From assembly GCF_010974945.1 (NCBI RefSeq), contig NZ_JAAIVB010000046.1, positions 1-64,000 on the forward strand: a DNA stretch of 64,000 nucleotides, written 5' to 3'. This document shows positions 47,060 through 56,955 of the stretch, one piece after another. The stretch comes from Noviherbaspirillum galbum (GTDB lineage Bacteria > Pseudomonadota > Gammaproteobacteria > Burkholderiales > Burkholderiaceae_D). The translations under genes and the position numbers were made by a program. Position 1 is the first letter of the stretch. Each line of letters opens with the position of its first letter. The notes under the pieces were generated by a model. That model saw only the letters and a list, made by a program, of their open reading frames with translations. It searched no databases and was not told the origin of the DNA.

Positions 47060-47169
47060 TCATCTTGTGACATTTATGGCACTTTACTGGCGCCTCCGGT
47101 TGTGGCAGTCAAGTTGTGGCAAGCCTGGTCAAGCATAATCGCCAGCGAAGGAACGCGGTTTGGGCTTCG

Positions 47170-47679
47170 TCAGTCAAGCAGCGTGCGTGCCGTTTCGAAT
47201 CGGCTGGCGTAGTAGGCATTGGTCAGTTTATCGACCCTGACGGTTCCCCGGGAATTGGGGGCATGGATGAATTCGTCGCTGCCGAGATAGATGCCGACGT
47301 GGGAGTAGGGGCGGCCGAGGGTATTGAAGAAGACAAGGTCGCCGGCCTGGAGCTGCTGGCGGGGGATCTCCTTGCCCTGGCGGGCCAGGGAAGCCGCGTT
47401 GCCCGCCAGCTGGCGGCCTAGGGCAAGCTGGTAGACGTAGGTGACGAAGCCCGAGCAATCAAGCCCGGCCTCCGGATTCTTTCCGCCGAAACGGTATCCG
47501 GTGCGAAGAAGGGAGAGTGCCGTCAGCGCGATATCCTGCGCTTCCGGGCTGGCAGGGCGCTGCGAAGCCAATGCCCTGGTATCGCTTGCCGGCGCGCCCG
47601 GGGGCGGCGTGCCGCAGCCGGCAATCAATGCGGCAGCAGATAGGGTCAGGGCAAGCAGGCGAAAGGGAGGCGCAATCAT
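47170..47679 (-). CDS. NlpC/P60 cell-wall peptidase lipoprotein
   Basis: Outer-membrane-anchored cysteine peptidase (C40) that cuts peptidoglycan stem peptides, comparable to Spr/MepS. The 169-residue protein has a lipobox IAGC (lipidated Cys22), catalytic Cys75 in GLDCSGFVTYVYQ, His127 in YSHVGIYLG and His139 in EFIHAPNS. The start at 47679 is preferred because it gives the complete lipoprotein signal; upstream in-frame starts extend into non-homologous sequence. It is on the same strand as rpoD but separated by 351 bases holding the rpoD promoter and leader. Confidence 0.9.
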   Translation of the reverse strand: MIAPPFRLLALTLSAAALIAGCGTPPPGAPASDTRALASQRPASPEAQDIALTALSLLRTGYRFGGKNPEAGLDCSGFVTYVYQLALGRQLAGNAASLARQGKEIPRQQLQAGDLVFFNTLGRPYSHVGIYLGSDEFIHAPNSRGTVRVDKLTNAYYASRFETARTLLD

Positions 47680-47822
47680 GTGAGCAAGAGGCAACGTTTT
47701 CTTGTTGCACTCTAGCGGTCTTGCAAGCTTGCGGCAAGACACCGGCGTTGCACCTTCGCCACTTGACGGTTTTCCTCCAAGACCGCCTGATGCAGTGCGA
47801 TTTGTCAAGAGGGTGAACTGTC

Positions 47823-49826
47823 ATGCCACGGAAACATCACATGGCTATGTCACGTGGAATAAAGATCGCACTGGCCAGCCTGGCCGCCCTGGTCGCCATC
47901 ATCGTGCTGGCGCTGGTCCTGCTTGCCAATCTCGACCTGAACCGCTTCAAGCCATGGATCGGCGACAAGGTCAGCACGGCGATCGGGCGGCAATTTGCCA
48001 TCAACGGCGACCTTTCCCTGCGCTGGGAACGGCCGGAGCACGTCACCGGCTGGCAACGATTCGTTCCATGGCCTCATTTCCATGCGAAGGACATCACGCT
48101 TTCCAATCCGGAATGGGCCACGTCGGGTCCCCTGATGGCGCAGATCGCCGACGCGGACTTCCGCCTCAATCCCCTGGGCCTGCTGCACAAGACCATCAGC
48201 CTGGATTCCGTCACCTTCAGCGGCTCGCAGGTCAATCTCGAACAGGGGAAAGGGAAGCGCAACAACTGGACTTTCGACCGCAAGGACAAGCCGGAGAAGT
48301 CACCCTGGCAATTCGCCTTCGATGGCCTGGCGCTGGAGCAGACCGCCGTGCGCTACGTCGATCCCGAGAAGAAGGCGGACGCGACCGCCATGGTCGACAC
48401 CGAAAAGGATGGCAGCGTCGTCTGGCAGGCGAAAGGGAAGTTCAATGGCGAGAAGCTGACCGGCCATGGCAAGGCCGGGTCCGTGCTGAGCCTGCGCGAG
48501 AAGAACGTGCGCTACCCGGTCAGTGCCGAGTTGAAGGTCGGACAGACCACGATCACCGCAGATGGCGCGCTGACCGACCCGGCGAATCTCAAGGAAATCG
48601 ACGTCAACCTGAAGATCCTCGGCGCGAGCATGGCCGATCTGTTTCCCCTCAGCGGGGTGCTGCTGCCCAACACCCCGAAGTTCTCGACGGAAGGCCGTGT
48701 CATCGGCCGCCTCAAGCCGCGCGCCTTCGAATTGCGTTACGAGAAGTTCAAGGGCAAGGTCGGCGACAGCGACATCGGCGGCACGCTCGACTACAAGCAG
48801 CAGGATCCGCGTCCCTTGCTGAGCGGCGAGGTGGTGTCGAACTATCTCAACCTGAGCGATCTCGGCGCCCTGGTCGGCGGCGATGAGCGGGAAAAGAAAA
48901 ACAACTCGGCGGTCAAGCAGCCGCCCGACAAGGTGCTGCCGGTCTCGCCCTTCAAGACCGACCGCTGGGACAAGATGGACGTGCAGGTCAGCTTCACCGG
49001 CAAGAAGATCATCAAGGACAAGAAATATCCGATCGACAACCTGCAGACCAACGTGCGCATGAAGAATGGCGTGCTGAGCCTGTCGCCCCTCAACTTCGGC
49101 GTTGCCGGCGGCCGCTTGACCACTGAACTGGAAATCGACGGCCATGCCGATCCGGCGAAGGCGCGCATGCAGGTCGCCGCGCGAGGACTCAAGCTCAAGG
49201 AACTGTTCCCCGGCGTCGAATCGATGCGCGCCAGCCTGGGCGAACTCAATGGCAACGCCAAGCTCACTGGCGCCGGCAATTCCATCGCTGCGCTGCTGGG
49301 ATCTTCCAATGGCGAACTCAAGTCGCTGGTGACCGAGGGCAGCATCAGCAAGTTCATCCTCGAGGCTGCCGGCCTGAACGTGGGCAGCGTGGTGGTGACC
49401 AAGCTGTTCGGCGACCGTCAGGTGAAGCTCAATTGCATGGCGGCGGACTTCGACATCAAGGACGGCCTCATGCGCAGCCAGGTCTTCCTCCTCGATACCC
49501 AGGACGCGACGATCTTCGTCGACGGCGGCATCAACCTGCGCACCGAGGAAATGAAGCTGAAGGTCAACCCGGAAAGCAAGGGCATCCGCATCATTTCCCT
49601 GCGTTCGCCCTTGTACGTCAACGGCACCTTCAAGAAACCGGACGTCGGCATCGACAAGGGCGTCGTGGCACTGAAGGCCGGCGCGGCGACCGCGCTCGGA
49701 ACGCTTGCGGCGCCCCTTGCCGCAGTGATCGCGCTGATCAATCCCGGCCCGGGCGAGGAAGTGCCATGCGGGCAACTGATCGCGCAGGCGAAGCAAAGGC
49801 CGGTTGCGCCTGCGCCCGGCAAATGA
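47823..49826 (+). CDS. AsmA-family envelope protein
   Basis: Large AsmA-family protein of 667 residues with one N-terminal membrane anchor (residues about 9-35, IALASLAALVAIIVLALVLL) and a long periplasmic beta-rich domain. Family motifs are LDLNRFKPWIGDKV, GRQFAINGDLSLRW and the C-terminal AsmA_2-like region GNAKLTGAGNSIAALLGSSNG. It ends in a second hydrophobic patch (GTLAAPLAAVIALIN). AsmA-like proteins are thought to carry phospholipids between membranes and influence outer membrane assembly. The ATG at 47823 is used; M8 and M10 are also possible. It is divergent from the NlpC gene and ends 2 bases from the convergent kinase gene. Confidence 0.88.
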   Translation: MPRKHHMAMSRGIKIALASLAALVAIIVLALVLLANLDLNRFKPWIGDKVSTAIGRQFAINGDLSLRWERPEHVTGWQRFVPWPHFHAKDITLSNPEWATSGPLMAQIADADFRLNPLGLLHKTISLDSVTFSGSQVNLEQGKGKRNNWTFDRKDKPEKSPWQFAFDGLALEQTAVRYVDPEKKADATAMVDTEKDGSVVWQAKGKFNGEKLTGHGKAGSVLSLREKNVRYPVSAELKVGQTTITADGALTDPANLKEIDVNLKILGASMADLFPLSGVLLPNTPKFSTEGRVIGRLKPRAFELRYEKFKGKVGDSDIGGTLDYKQQDPRPLLSGEVVSNYLNLSDLGALVGGDEREKKNNSAVKQPPDKVLPVSPFKTDRWDKMDVQVSFTGKKIIKDKKYPIDNLQTNVRMKNGVLSLSPLNFGVAGGRLTTELEIDGHADPAKARMQVAARGLKLKELFPGVESMRASLGELNGNAKLTGAGNSIAALLGSSNGELKSLVTEGSISKFILEAAGLNVGSVVVTKLFGDRQVKLNCMAADFDIKDGLMRSQVFLLDTQDATIFVDGGINLRTEEMKLKVNPESKGIRIISLRSPLYVNGTFKKPDVGIDKGVVALKAGAATALGTLAAPLAAVIALINPGPGEEVPCGQLIAQAKQRPVAPAPGK

Positions 49827-49828
49827 GT

Positions 49829-51736
49829 TCAAGCCGCGGACGATGCCGCGGCGGAAACATGATTCGACCGCGGAACGCGCACCGCCACCTCGGTTCCTTC
49901 GCTTCCGGTAACGACGTCCAGCGTGGCACCGATGGACCCGGCGCGGGAGCGCATGTTCCGCATGCCGTGGCCGGCCGGCGAAACGGCGCCAGGCATTCCG
50001 CGGCCATTGTCGCGGACGCGCATTACCAGCGCCTCGTCGCTGAAATCGAAGCCGACCTGTACGGCGCTGGCCTCGGCATGCTTGAGCACGTTGGCCAGGG
50101 CCTCCTGCAAAATGCGCAGCAGCTTGATGGTGGTGCTCGGCGGCGGGCAGAACCAGGCCGGGAAGTCGACGTGCGGCCAGTCGAGCGCGATGCCCAGCGC
50201 TTGCAGCCGGCCTTGCATGCGAAGGCGCAGGTTTCCCAGCGCCGCCGCGAAGTCCGGCGTCGAGGACGCGAGGCTGTCGATGGTCAGGCGCATGTCGTCC
50301 AGGCAGGCTTGCAGCATGTCCGCCACCGAGCCGGTCTCCATGCCGCCGCGCTTCACCAGCATGAGCGTGGTGAGGAGCTGGGAGCCGACGCCGTCATGGA
50401 TGTCCTGCATGATGCGCTGGCGTTCATCCGCGCGGGATTGCGCATCTTCCATTCGCCTGACTTCCTCGAGGCTCGCCAGCAATTCCCGCTCCCGCTCCGC
50501 GACCCGCTGGCTCAGGGTGGCGTTCATCGTCTCGATGTCATTGAGCGAATCGATGAAGCGGTCGAGCAGTACCACGCCCATGACTAGCAGGTAAAGCGGA
50601 ATGCCGAGATGCAGCAGGTAGGTTTCGGAAAAACCGAGCTTGCCGTGCTGCACCGCGAAGTCATGCAATGCCAGCAGCAGCGCGACGCCGATCGATGCCA
50701 CCATCGCGATGGCCGACGGCATCCGTGTGCGGATGGCATGCAGGATCAGCCTGGCCACCGCGTAGCAGGTGAAGGGAAGGTAGAACAGGGTGCCGATGCT
50801 GTCCATCGCCGGCCTGAGGCTGGCGCCAATGACCGCGAAGGCAAGCAGGCTGCCGAGCCAGGCCGTCAGCAGGATGCGCGTGACATGCCGTGATTCGGAT
50901 CGTGAAAATCGCAGCAGGAAGATCGTGATGAACACGATGAACCCGTTGGTGGTCAGATAGTACGCGCAACGCCATGCCAGCCAACAGTCGACCGGCACGA
51001 CCGGCAGCCGGAAAATGAAGGTCCGCACGCCCCAGAAGAGCAGGCACAGGCCGAACATGCCGTACAGGGTTTCCTGGCGCCGCCGAATCCAAAGCGCGAG
51101 CACGAACAGGCTGGCAAGCATGCAGCCTACGGCGGCGATCTTGTTGCTGGTCTGTTCCCAGAACAAGGCCTGGTCGAAGCGTACCGACAGCAGCGCGCCC
51201 GGCCCCGCGTAGACTTCGCCGAAACTGGTGAGCGGCTCTCGGATGGCGAAGTTGACCGCGATTTCGTTCGTGCCGGCGTGCAGGGCCGACGGCGGTACAT
51301 AGAACAGGAACGGCCGGAACCACCTGACCTGGTGGGTCGCATCGGCAGAGCGCACCTGTTGGATTTTCACGCCATTGACGAAGACGGCGCCGCCGCTGCG
51401 CAGCTTGGGGAAGTAAAGCCAGGTGTCGTCCGTTTTTTCGCCCGTGTCGATGGAAAACCTGTACCAGTAGGGCGTCAGGAGGTGGTCGCCGGCCCGCGGC
51501 TCGCGGTGCGGCAAGGCTGTCTTCCGCCAGCCGGCATCAGCGGCGGGAATCGAGGCGGAATCGGACACTGCGTAGAATGCTTCGCGCACTTCGGTGACTG
51601 CCTGGACTTTCCCGGCCGGTGCGGCAAGGCCGGAGGGAACGACGGCGCATAGCGCAACGAGCAGCGCGATGAGAAGCAGGATGACGGGCATCGCCGTCAG
51701 GCGCGAGGGCAGGGCGGCAAGAGAGCGGGCCGCCAT
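49829..51736 (-). CDS. 7TM-DISM sensor histidine kinase
   Basis: Membrane sensor kinase of 635 residues. A signal segment precedes a periplasmic 7TMR-DISMED2-like domain (about residues 35-175). Seven transmembrane helices follow (about 175-380), then a HisKA_3 dimerisation helix with the phosphorylated histidine in QDIHDGVGSQLLTT (near 445), and a HATPase with N box (ANVLKHAEA) and G1 box (RDNGRGMPG). The second half of the ATP lid carries GHGMRNMRSRA. The periplasmic domain type binds carbohydrate or related ligands in other proteins, but the ligand here is unknown. The response regulator gene ends 4 bases upstream of the start, so the pair forms an operon. Confidence 0.9.
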   Translation of the reverse strand: MAARSLAALPSRLTAMPVILLLIALLVALCAVVPSGLAAPAGKVQAVTEVREAFYAVSDSASIPAADAGWRKTALPHREPRAGDHLLTPYWYRFSIDTGEKTDDTWLYFPKLRSGGAVFVNGVKIQQVRSADATHQVRWFRPFLFYVPPSALHAGTNEIAVNFAIREPLTSFGEVYAGPGALLSVRFDQALFWEQTSNKIAAVGCMLASLFVLALWIRRRQETLYGMFGLCLLFWGVRTFIFRLPVVPVDCWLAWRCAYYLTTNGFIVFITIFLLRFSRSESRHVTRILLTAWLGSLLAFAVIGASLRPAMDSIGTLFYLPFTCYAVARLILHAIRTRMPSAIAMVASIGVALLLALHDFAVQHGKLGFSETYLLHLGIPLYLLVMGVVLLDRFIDSLNDIETMNATLSQRVAERERELLASLEEVRRMEDAQSRADERQRIMQDIHDGVGSQLLTTLMLVKRGGMETGSVADMLQACLDDMRLTIDSLASSTPDFAAALGNLRLRMQGRLQALGIALDWPHVDFPAWFCPPPSTTIKLLRILQEALANVLKHAEASAVQVGFDFSDEALVMRVRDNGRGMPGAVSPAGHGMRNMRSRAGSIGATLDVVTGSEGTEVAVRVPRSNHVSAAASSAA

Positions 51737-51740
51737 GGCT

Positions 51741-52382
51741 TCAGATGCTGATGATGCCGCGGCGCGCGGCTTCGAACACGGCTTCGCTGCGCGAATGCAC
51801 CGCCAGCTTGCTGTAGATGTTCTTGACGTGATGGCTGACTGTACCGACGGCAATGTAATACTTGTCAGCGATTTCCTTGTAGGTCATGCCTTTCGCCAAT
51901 CCGGAGAGGATCATGTTTTCGCGGTCGGTCAAGGCATTCGCCGGATCGGCGGGCCGGGGCCGCACCTGCAGGCGCTGCAGCAGCTTGCGCGCGATGACGG
52001 GCGTGATCGAAGAGCCGCCATCGCGGATCTCACGGATCGCGTGCTCGATCTCGGATGGCGCACTGTCTTTGAGGAGATAGCCCGTCGCTCCCGCCTCGAT
52101 GCATGCGACGACGTTCTGTTCGTCGCCGAACACGGTGATCACGAGCACTTCGCTGCCGGGCTGGGATGCGCGTATATGTCGGATGACCTCGATGCCGCTG
52201 GCATCGGGAAGGCCCAGGTCGACGAGGTAGACGTCCGCCTTGCAGGCGTTGGCCATGGCGATGGCGGCGCTGGCCGTGCCCGCGGTGCCGGCAAGCGACA
52301 TCCCGGGCGCCTGCTTGATGATTGCGGCGAAATGGTCCAGGAACTGGGAATTGTCTTCGACGATGGAAACGGTGATCGACAA
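51741..52382 (-). CDS. NarL/LuxR-family response regulator
   Basis: Partner of the adjacent kinase, 213 residues. The receiver domain has SIVEDNSQFLDHF with the acidic pair and the phosphoacceptor Asp55 in YLVDLGLPDASG. The conserved Thr/Lys lie in VITVFGDE and GYLLKDSAP. The C-terminal LuxR helix-turn-helix is LTDRENMILSGLAKGMTYKEIA and VGTVSHHVKNIYSKL. The start is TTG with AGAGG 6 bases upstream; no better ATG is available. Its targets are not visible in the window. Confidence 0.88.
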   Translation of the reverse strand: MSITVSIVEDNSQFLDHFAAIIKQAPGMSLAGTAGTASAAIAMANACKADVYLVDLGLPDASGIEVIRHIRASQPGSEVLVITVFGDEQNVVACIEAGATGYLLKDSAPSEIEHAIREIRDGGSSITPVIARKLLQRLQVRPRPADPANALTDRENMILSGLAKGMTYKEIADKYYIAVGTVSHHVKNIYSKLAVHSRSEAVFEAARRGIISI

Positions 52383-52596
52383 GGGAAACCTCTGCACACT
52401 CCGCCTGCATCGGGCGCGCCCATGCGACGCCAGGTAACGGGCATCAGGCAATTTAACAGAAAGTTTGCAACCTTTCCTAACCATAAACCGCAGGGTCGGC
52501 CGATAGCGGATGGACAGTGGCTAGGATGAGACGAAGCTTGGCAGGTTGCCAAGGAGGACTTGCCCCGCAGGCCGGGGGAAGCCACGGAAAGTTCGG
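52383..52596. other. Intergenic region with two hairpins after the EF-G paralogue
   Basis: CTTGGCA (52537) pairs with TGCCAAG (52547) over a 3-base loop, and a second smaller hairpin (CCCCG / CGGGG) lies 16 bases on. Both lie 21 or more bases beyond the stop codon of the EF-G-like gene (minus strand). No U-run follows, so termination is uncertain. Confidence 0.4.
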
Positions 52597-54663
52597 TCAG
52601 GCATCGTCCTCCACTGCCTTGTGCTGGCTCGCCATGCGCTGCTGCATCAGCGGAGGAACGGCATCGTAGTGACTGAAGCTGATGGTATAGCTGCCCCTGG
52701 CCGCCGTCATCGCATTCAGGCGCGACTGGTAGCCGTTGAGTTCGGACAGCGGAACGTGGCCGCTGATGATGGCCACGCTGCCATGCCCGCGCCGCATGCC
52801 GCTGATCTGGCCGCGGCGCCCGGACAGGTCTGCCGTGACGTCGCCCGTGCTGTCCTCCGGCAGCGAAACTTCGAAGGCGACCACGGGTTCGAGCAGGATG
52901 GGCCGCGCCTTCGACGCGGCGTCCCGGAACGCCTTTCGCGCAGCGACGACGAATGCGACTTCCTTCGAATCCACCGGATGGCTCTTGCCATCGTAGACCG
53001 TCACCCGCACGTCCTGCATGAGATGCCCCGAGACGGGTCCGCTTTCCATGGCCTGGCGCACGCCCTTTTCCACGGCAGGCAGGAACTGCCGGGGGATCAC
53101 GCCCCCCTTGACCGCATCGACGAACTCGAAGCCGGCGCCGCGGGGCAGGGGTTCGATCCGCAGGAAGACCTCGCCGAACTGGCCGGCGCCTCCGCTCTGC
53201 TTCTTGTGGCGGTGATGCCCGTCCGCCATTGCGGCGATCGTTTCCCGATAGGCGATCTTGGGCGGATGGGTGATCACTTCGGTCTTGTAAACCTCGGTCA
53301 TGCGGTCGAGCACGCTGCGCAGGTGGAGTTCGCCGAGACCCGACAGCACGGTTTCGCCGGTGCTGCCCATCCGGTCGACGCGCAGGCACGGGTCTTCGGC
53401 GCACAGCTTCTGCAGGAGGTCCCACAAGCGCTGTTCGTCGCCATGCTTGCGCGGCGCGATCGACAGGCCATAGATCGGTTGCGGCAGGGGGCTGGGCTCG
53501 AGGTGGATGCGCGCGTCTTCGACCGCGTCATGGAGGATCGCGTCGTACCCGATCTCGTCAATGCGCGTCACCGCGCAGATGTCGCCGGGGACAGCCTGGG
53601 GTGTTTCGATCTGTTCCTTGCCGAGCAGCCGGTAAAGATGGGCGACGCGGAATGGCTTGCGGTTGTCGCCGATGTAGAGCGTGCTGTCGCGCCGGACTGT
53701 GCCCTGGTGAACGCGGAATATCGCCATCTTTCCCACGTAGGGATCGACCGCGATCTTGAAGACATGGGCCAGCACGTGCAGGGACGGGTCGGGACTGGCA
53801 TGCAGCAGCTTGCGCCCGGCGGTGCCGTCGTCCCCATCGTTGCCGACGGCATCCTGGTAGAACTGCTGCGGATTGCCCTCCGTCGGGTCGGGCATCAGGC
53901 GCACCAGCAGCTCCAGCAGCTGGGGCAGCCCGGCCCCGTTCTGCGCCGACACGAAGCAGACGGGAATGAGGTGGCCTTCGCGCAGCGCCTGTTCGAAGGG
54001 CGCATGCAGGACTTCCGGGTCGATGTCTCCCTGGTCGAGGTAGGTTTCCATGAAGGCGGCATCGACTTCCACCACCTGGTCCATCAGCGCCCTGTGCGCG
54101 GCGGCAACGGTCGAGAAGTCGGCATCGCCGTCCGCGTGAAAGAAACAGTCTTCCACGGCTTGCCCGTGGCCGGCGGGCAGGTTGATCGGCAGGCATTCCT
54201 TGCCGAAGGCCTCCTGGATGCGCAGCACCAGTCCGGGCAGGTCGACGTCGGGAAGGTCGATCTTGTTCACGATGATCAGCCGGCACATGCCGCGCGCTCG
54301 CGCCAGTTCCATCATGCGCAGCGTGACCATTTCGATGCCGGCCTGGGCATCGATGACCACTGCAGCGGTCTCCGCGGCGGGCAAGGCGCTGATCGCGTGG
54401 CCGATGAAGTCGGGGTAGCCGGGCGTATCGATGAGATTCACATGGGAATCCCGGTGTTCGAGATGGATCACCGAGCTGGACAGGGAATGGCGGTATTTCC
54501 GTTCGAGCGGATCGTGATCAGAAACGGTATTGCCCCGATCCACGCTGCCTGGCGTACCCTGCATGCCCGCGGCATGCAGCAAGGCTTCGACCAGGCTCGT
54601 CTTGCCACATCCGCTATGGCCCACCAGGGCCACGTTACGCAAGTCATGAGTGCTGTACGGCAT
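52597..54663 (-). CDS. Elongation factor G-like GTPase (EF-G paralogue)
   Basis: GTP-binding protein of 688 residues related to translation elongation factor G but belonging to the paralogous EF-G-like group. The G1 loop is GHSGCGKTS (residues 15-23), G3 is DTPGYPDF, G4 is NKID and G5 is SAQNGAGLP. Domains II-V of the EF-G fold follow (GKMAIFRVHQG, ITHPPKIAYRETI, VQ/AMESGPVSGHLMQDV, the last being the domain IV-like loop). Its role is probably ribosome-related stress or recycling rather than normal translocation. The ATG at 54663 has GGAGG 8 bases upstream. It is a single gene with no other translation genes nearby. Confidence 0.9.
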   Translation of the reverse strand: MPYSTHDLRNVALVGHSGCGKTSLVEALLHAAGMQGTPGSVDRGNTVSDHDPLERKYRHSLSSSVIHLEHRDSHVNLIDTPGYPDFIGHAISALPAAETAAVVIDAQAGIEMVTLRMMELARARGMCRLIIVNKIDLPDVDLPGLVLRIQEAFGKECLPINLPAGHGQAVEDCFFHADGDADFSTVAAAHRALMDQVVEVDAAFMETYLDQGDIDPEVLHAPFEQALREGHLIPVCFVSAQNGAGLPQLLELLVRLMPDPTEGNPQQFYQDAVGNDGDDGTAGRKLLHASPDPSLHVLAHVFKIAVDPYVGKMAIFRVHQGTVRRDSTLYIGDNRKPFRVAHLYRLLGKEQIETPQAVPGDICAVTRIDEIGYDAILHDAVEDARIHLEPSPLPQPIYGLSIAPRKHGDEQRLWDLLQKLCAEDPCLRVDRMGSTGETVLSGLGELHLRSVLDRMTEVYKTEVITHPPKIAYRETIAAMADGHHRHKKQSGGAGQFGEVFLRIEPLPRGAGFEFVDAVKGGVIPRQFLPAVEKGVRQAMESGPVSGHLMQDVRVTVYDGKSHPVDSKEVAFVVAARKAFRDAASKARPILLEPVVAFEVSLPEDSTGDVTADLSGRRGQISGMRRGHGSVAIISGHVPLSELNGYQSRLNAMTAARGSYTISFSHYDAVPPLMQQRMASQHKAVEDDA

Positions 54664-54820
54664 GAATGGATCCTCCAGCGTCAAGGTTTCACCGGGCGGG
54701 AATGCGCCATCTCATTCTGACTCAGGGGGAAGCATCGGAACACGCGGCGCTGCAAAAGGTTTGCGCGATCTTCGCTGGCAGGATTTGATCCGCGTCAGGA
54801 CATCCGGTTTTCCGTTGTGC

Positions 54821-55306
54821 CTAGCGGCTCCTGTCGTCGCTGGGAGGGCGTCGCAGCAGGACGAAGCCGTTGCCGTCGAACGCATAAACCTTCCTGGCCA
54901 GGTGGCGGCCGCTGGGATCGGCTTCCTGGACTTCGATGAACAGGCCATCGAGGGTTTCGTATCTTCCTATCAGGCCGGAATCCGAACGGAAGCTGGCGCC
55001 GTTCAAGGCCTGCAAGGCGCCGTTCTCGCCTGCGCGGTAGAAACGCGCGATCCGCGACCCCGAGCCTGCGCTGCCCACCACTTGCCATAGTTCGCAGCGG
55101 CATTGCCTTGCCCGAAAGTGTTCAATGCCCGTCGGCGTTTCGGGAAAGTCTTCCTCGCTCAGTATTTCACCGGCCGGACCGAGGGACTCCAGCTTGGGAC
55201 GTCCGCAATCCCGCACTTGCACGTTTTGCATGCGCGCAAGCAGCACGCAGTCGGCTCCCCACGCAAGGGCAGGCAAAAACAGGACGAGCGCAAGCAGATA
55301 GCGCAT
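54821..55306 (-). CDS. Exported protein of unknown function
   Basis: A 161-residue protein with a signal peptide (residues 1-18, YLLALVLFLPALAWGA) and a mature part that I do not recognise. It has four cysteines (CVLLARMQ, RDCGRP, RQCRCELW), a FYRAGENGALQALNG motif and a final YAFDGNGFVLLRRP, suggesting a small beta-rich periplasmic domain, possibly disulphide-linked. The start at 55306 is preferred over longer in-frame starts because it gives a clean signal peptide. It lies between the EF-G paralogue and the orphan binding protein and is not clearly linked to either. Confidence 0.6.
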   Translation of the reverse strand: MRYLLALVLFLPALAWGADCVLLARMQNVQVRDCGRPKLESLGPAGEILSEEDFPETPTGIEHFRARQCRCELWQVVGSAGSGSRIARFYRAGENGALQALNGASFRSDSGLIGRYETLDGLFIEVQEADPSGRHLARKVYAFDGNGFVLLRRPPSDDRSR

Positions 55307-55568
55307 TGGCGGTACAGGTATCAAACAGGTTATGGGTTGAACGGAGCTGCGGTAATGAAAGGTTGTTGGCATGACCGCATGCGCCAGCGGTCAAGGATGC
55401 ACTGCGCCAAGGCCGTGGTCTTGGCGGAACCTCAACATTACTTCATGAGATGAATATACACGGTTCCCGGCAGTAACGCCGATCCGCATGGGGATGCGGC
55501 AAGCCGACTTGCCAACACCTCAGCGCGCCTGGGGCGAGGTCAGAAACCAGGTCCCGGCGCGGACATGA

Positions 55569-56801
55569 TCACTTCCAAAGCGGGCATTTCGTGTCGGCCT
55601 TGCTCGTGAAAGCCTGGTCTCCAGGAATCGTCTGCACGACCTTGTAGTAGTCCCAGGGATATTTGGACTCGGACGGTTTCTTCACTTCCATCAGGTACAT
55701 GTCGTGCACCATGCGGCCATCCGGCCGGATCGTGCCGCCCTTGGCGAAGAAATCGTTGATCTTGGTTTTCTTCAGCTGCTCCATGACCTTGTCGGCATCA
55801 TCCGTACCGATGGCCTTGACCGCGTTCAGGTATTGCATGGTGGCGGAATAATCCGCGGCATGCAGCATGGAGGGCATTTTCTTCATCTTGTCGAAAAAGC
55901 GCTTGGCCCATTTGCGGCTATCGTCATTCTGGTCCCAGTACCAGCCATCGGTGAGGTACATGCCCTGGGTCAGGTTCAAGCCCAGCGAATGGATGTCGGT
56001 GATGAATACCAGCAGGCCGGCAAGCTTCATCTGCTTGGTAATGCCAAACTCGTTGGCAGCCTTGATGGAATTGATCGTGTCTCCGCCGGCATTGGCGAGG
56101 CCAAGGATCTGCGCCTTGGAGGCCTGGGCCTGCAGCAGGAAGGAAGAAAAGTCGGAAGCCGACAGCGGATGCTTGACGCTGCCGAGCACGCGGCCGCCAT
56201 TGGCCTTGACCACATCCGACGTATCCTTTTCGAGCGAGGCGCCGAAGGCATAGTCGGCGGTCAGGAAGTACCAATCCTTGCCGCCCTGCTTGACGATGGC
56301 CCCGCCCGTGCCCTTCGCCAGGGCGACCGTATCGTAGGCATAGTGGACGGTGTACGGCGTGCAATCCTCGTTGGTCAGGCGCGAAGTCGCGCCGCCGATG
56401 TTGATGTAGACGCGCTTCTTCTCCGCTGCCACCTTGGCCATGGCCAGGCCCGCGCCGGAATTCGCGCCGCCGATCAGCAAGTCCACGCCCTGCTGGTCGA
56501 ACCATTCTCGCGCCTTGCTGGCCGCGACGTCGGCCTTGTTCTGGTGATCGGCGACGATGACCTCGATCTTCTTGCCATTGAGCGATCCGCCGAAATCGGC
56601 GACCGCCATCTTGACGGCTTCCGCGCCGCCTGCGCCGTCGATGTCCGCATACAGGCCGGACATGTCGGTGATCAATCCGATGCGAACGACGTCTCCGGAA
56701 ATCTGGGCCGATGCCGGCACGGCCAGCGCAGCGGCCAGCGTGGCGGCGATGCCGAGTGCGAGAGTGGAACGCTTGGGCAGGAGCGGTTTGGGGGATGTCA
56801 T
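55569..56801 (-). CDS. Orphan ABC transporter periplasmic binding protein
   Basis: Type 1 periplasmic binding protein of 410 residues. The signal peptide (about residues 1-33, LALGIAATLAAALAVPASA) is followed by VVRIGLITDMSGLYADIDG and INIGGATSRLTNEDC, typical of branched-chain, amide or aromatic-type binders. GGAGA lies 8 bases before the ATG at 56801; an ATG at 56819 is possible. No permease or ATPase gene is nearby, so it must use a transporter encoded elsewhere. The local company (lipase-like hydrolase, alcohol and aldehyde dehydrogenases) suggests a carbon-source role, which is inference. Confidence 0.87.
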   Translation of the reverse strand: MTSPKPLLPKRSTLALGIAATLAAALAVPASAQISGDVVRIGLITDMSGLYADIDGAGGAEAVKMAVADFGGSLNGKKIEVIVADHQNKADVAASKAREWFDQQGVDLLIGGANSGAGLAMAKVAAEKKRVYINIGGATSRLTNEDCTPYTVHYAYDTVALAKGTGGAIVKQGGKDWYFLTADYAFGASLEKDTSDVVKANGGRVLGSVKHPLSASDFSSFLLQAQASKAQILGLANAGGDTINSIKAANEFGITKQMKLAGLLVFITDIHSLGLNLTQGMYLTDGWYWDQNDDSRKWAKRFFDKMKKMPSMLHAADYSATMQYLNAVKAIGTDDADKVMEQLKKTKINDFFAKGGTIRPDGRMVHDMYLMEVKKPSESKYPWDYYKVVQTIPGDQAFTSKADTKCPLWK

Positions 56802-56955
56802 GTGATTGTCTCCGTTCATGTGGAATGCGATTGCCTTGAATCAATCAGGCTAAGGGCCAATGCTGCGCTTGTCCACGGGAGGGGCCAGGACTATGGATCT
56901 GCATCAAATGCAGTAAGACTTGCGGCCCGGCCCGTGCGCCCGGGTACCGGACCGC

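Noticed and set aside
43921..47070. Very long open frame (over 1000 codons) on the plus strand opposite rpoD, and similar ones opposite the importer (37355-40186), opposite the lipase region (55704-58781) and opposite the RND operon (6114-8576)
   Set aside because: They mirror real genes whose families are certain, have no start signals, and their composition is that expected of the antisense of high-GC coding DNA.
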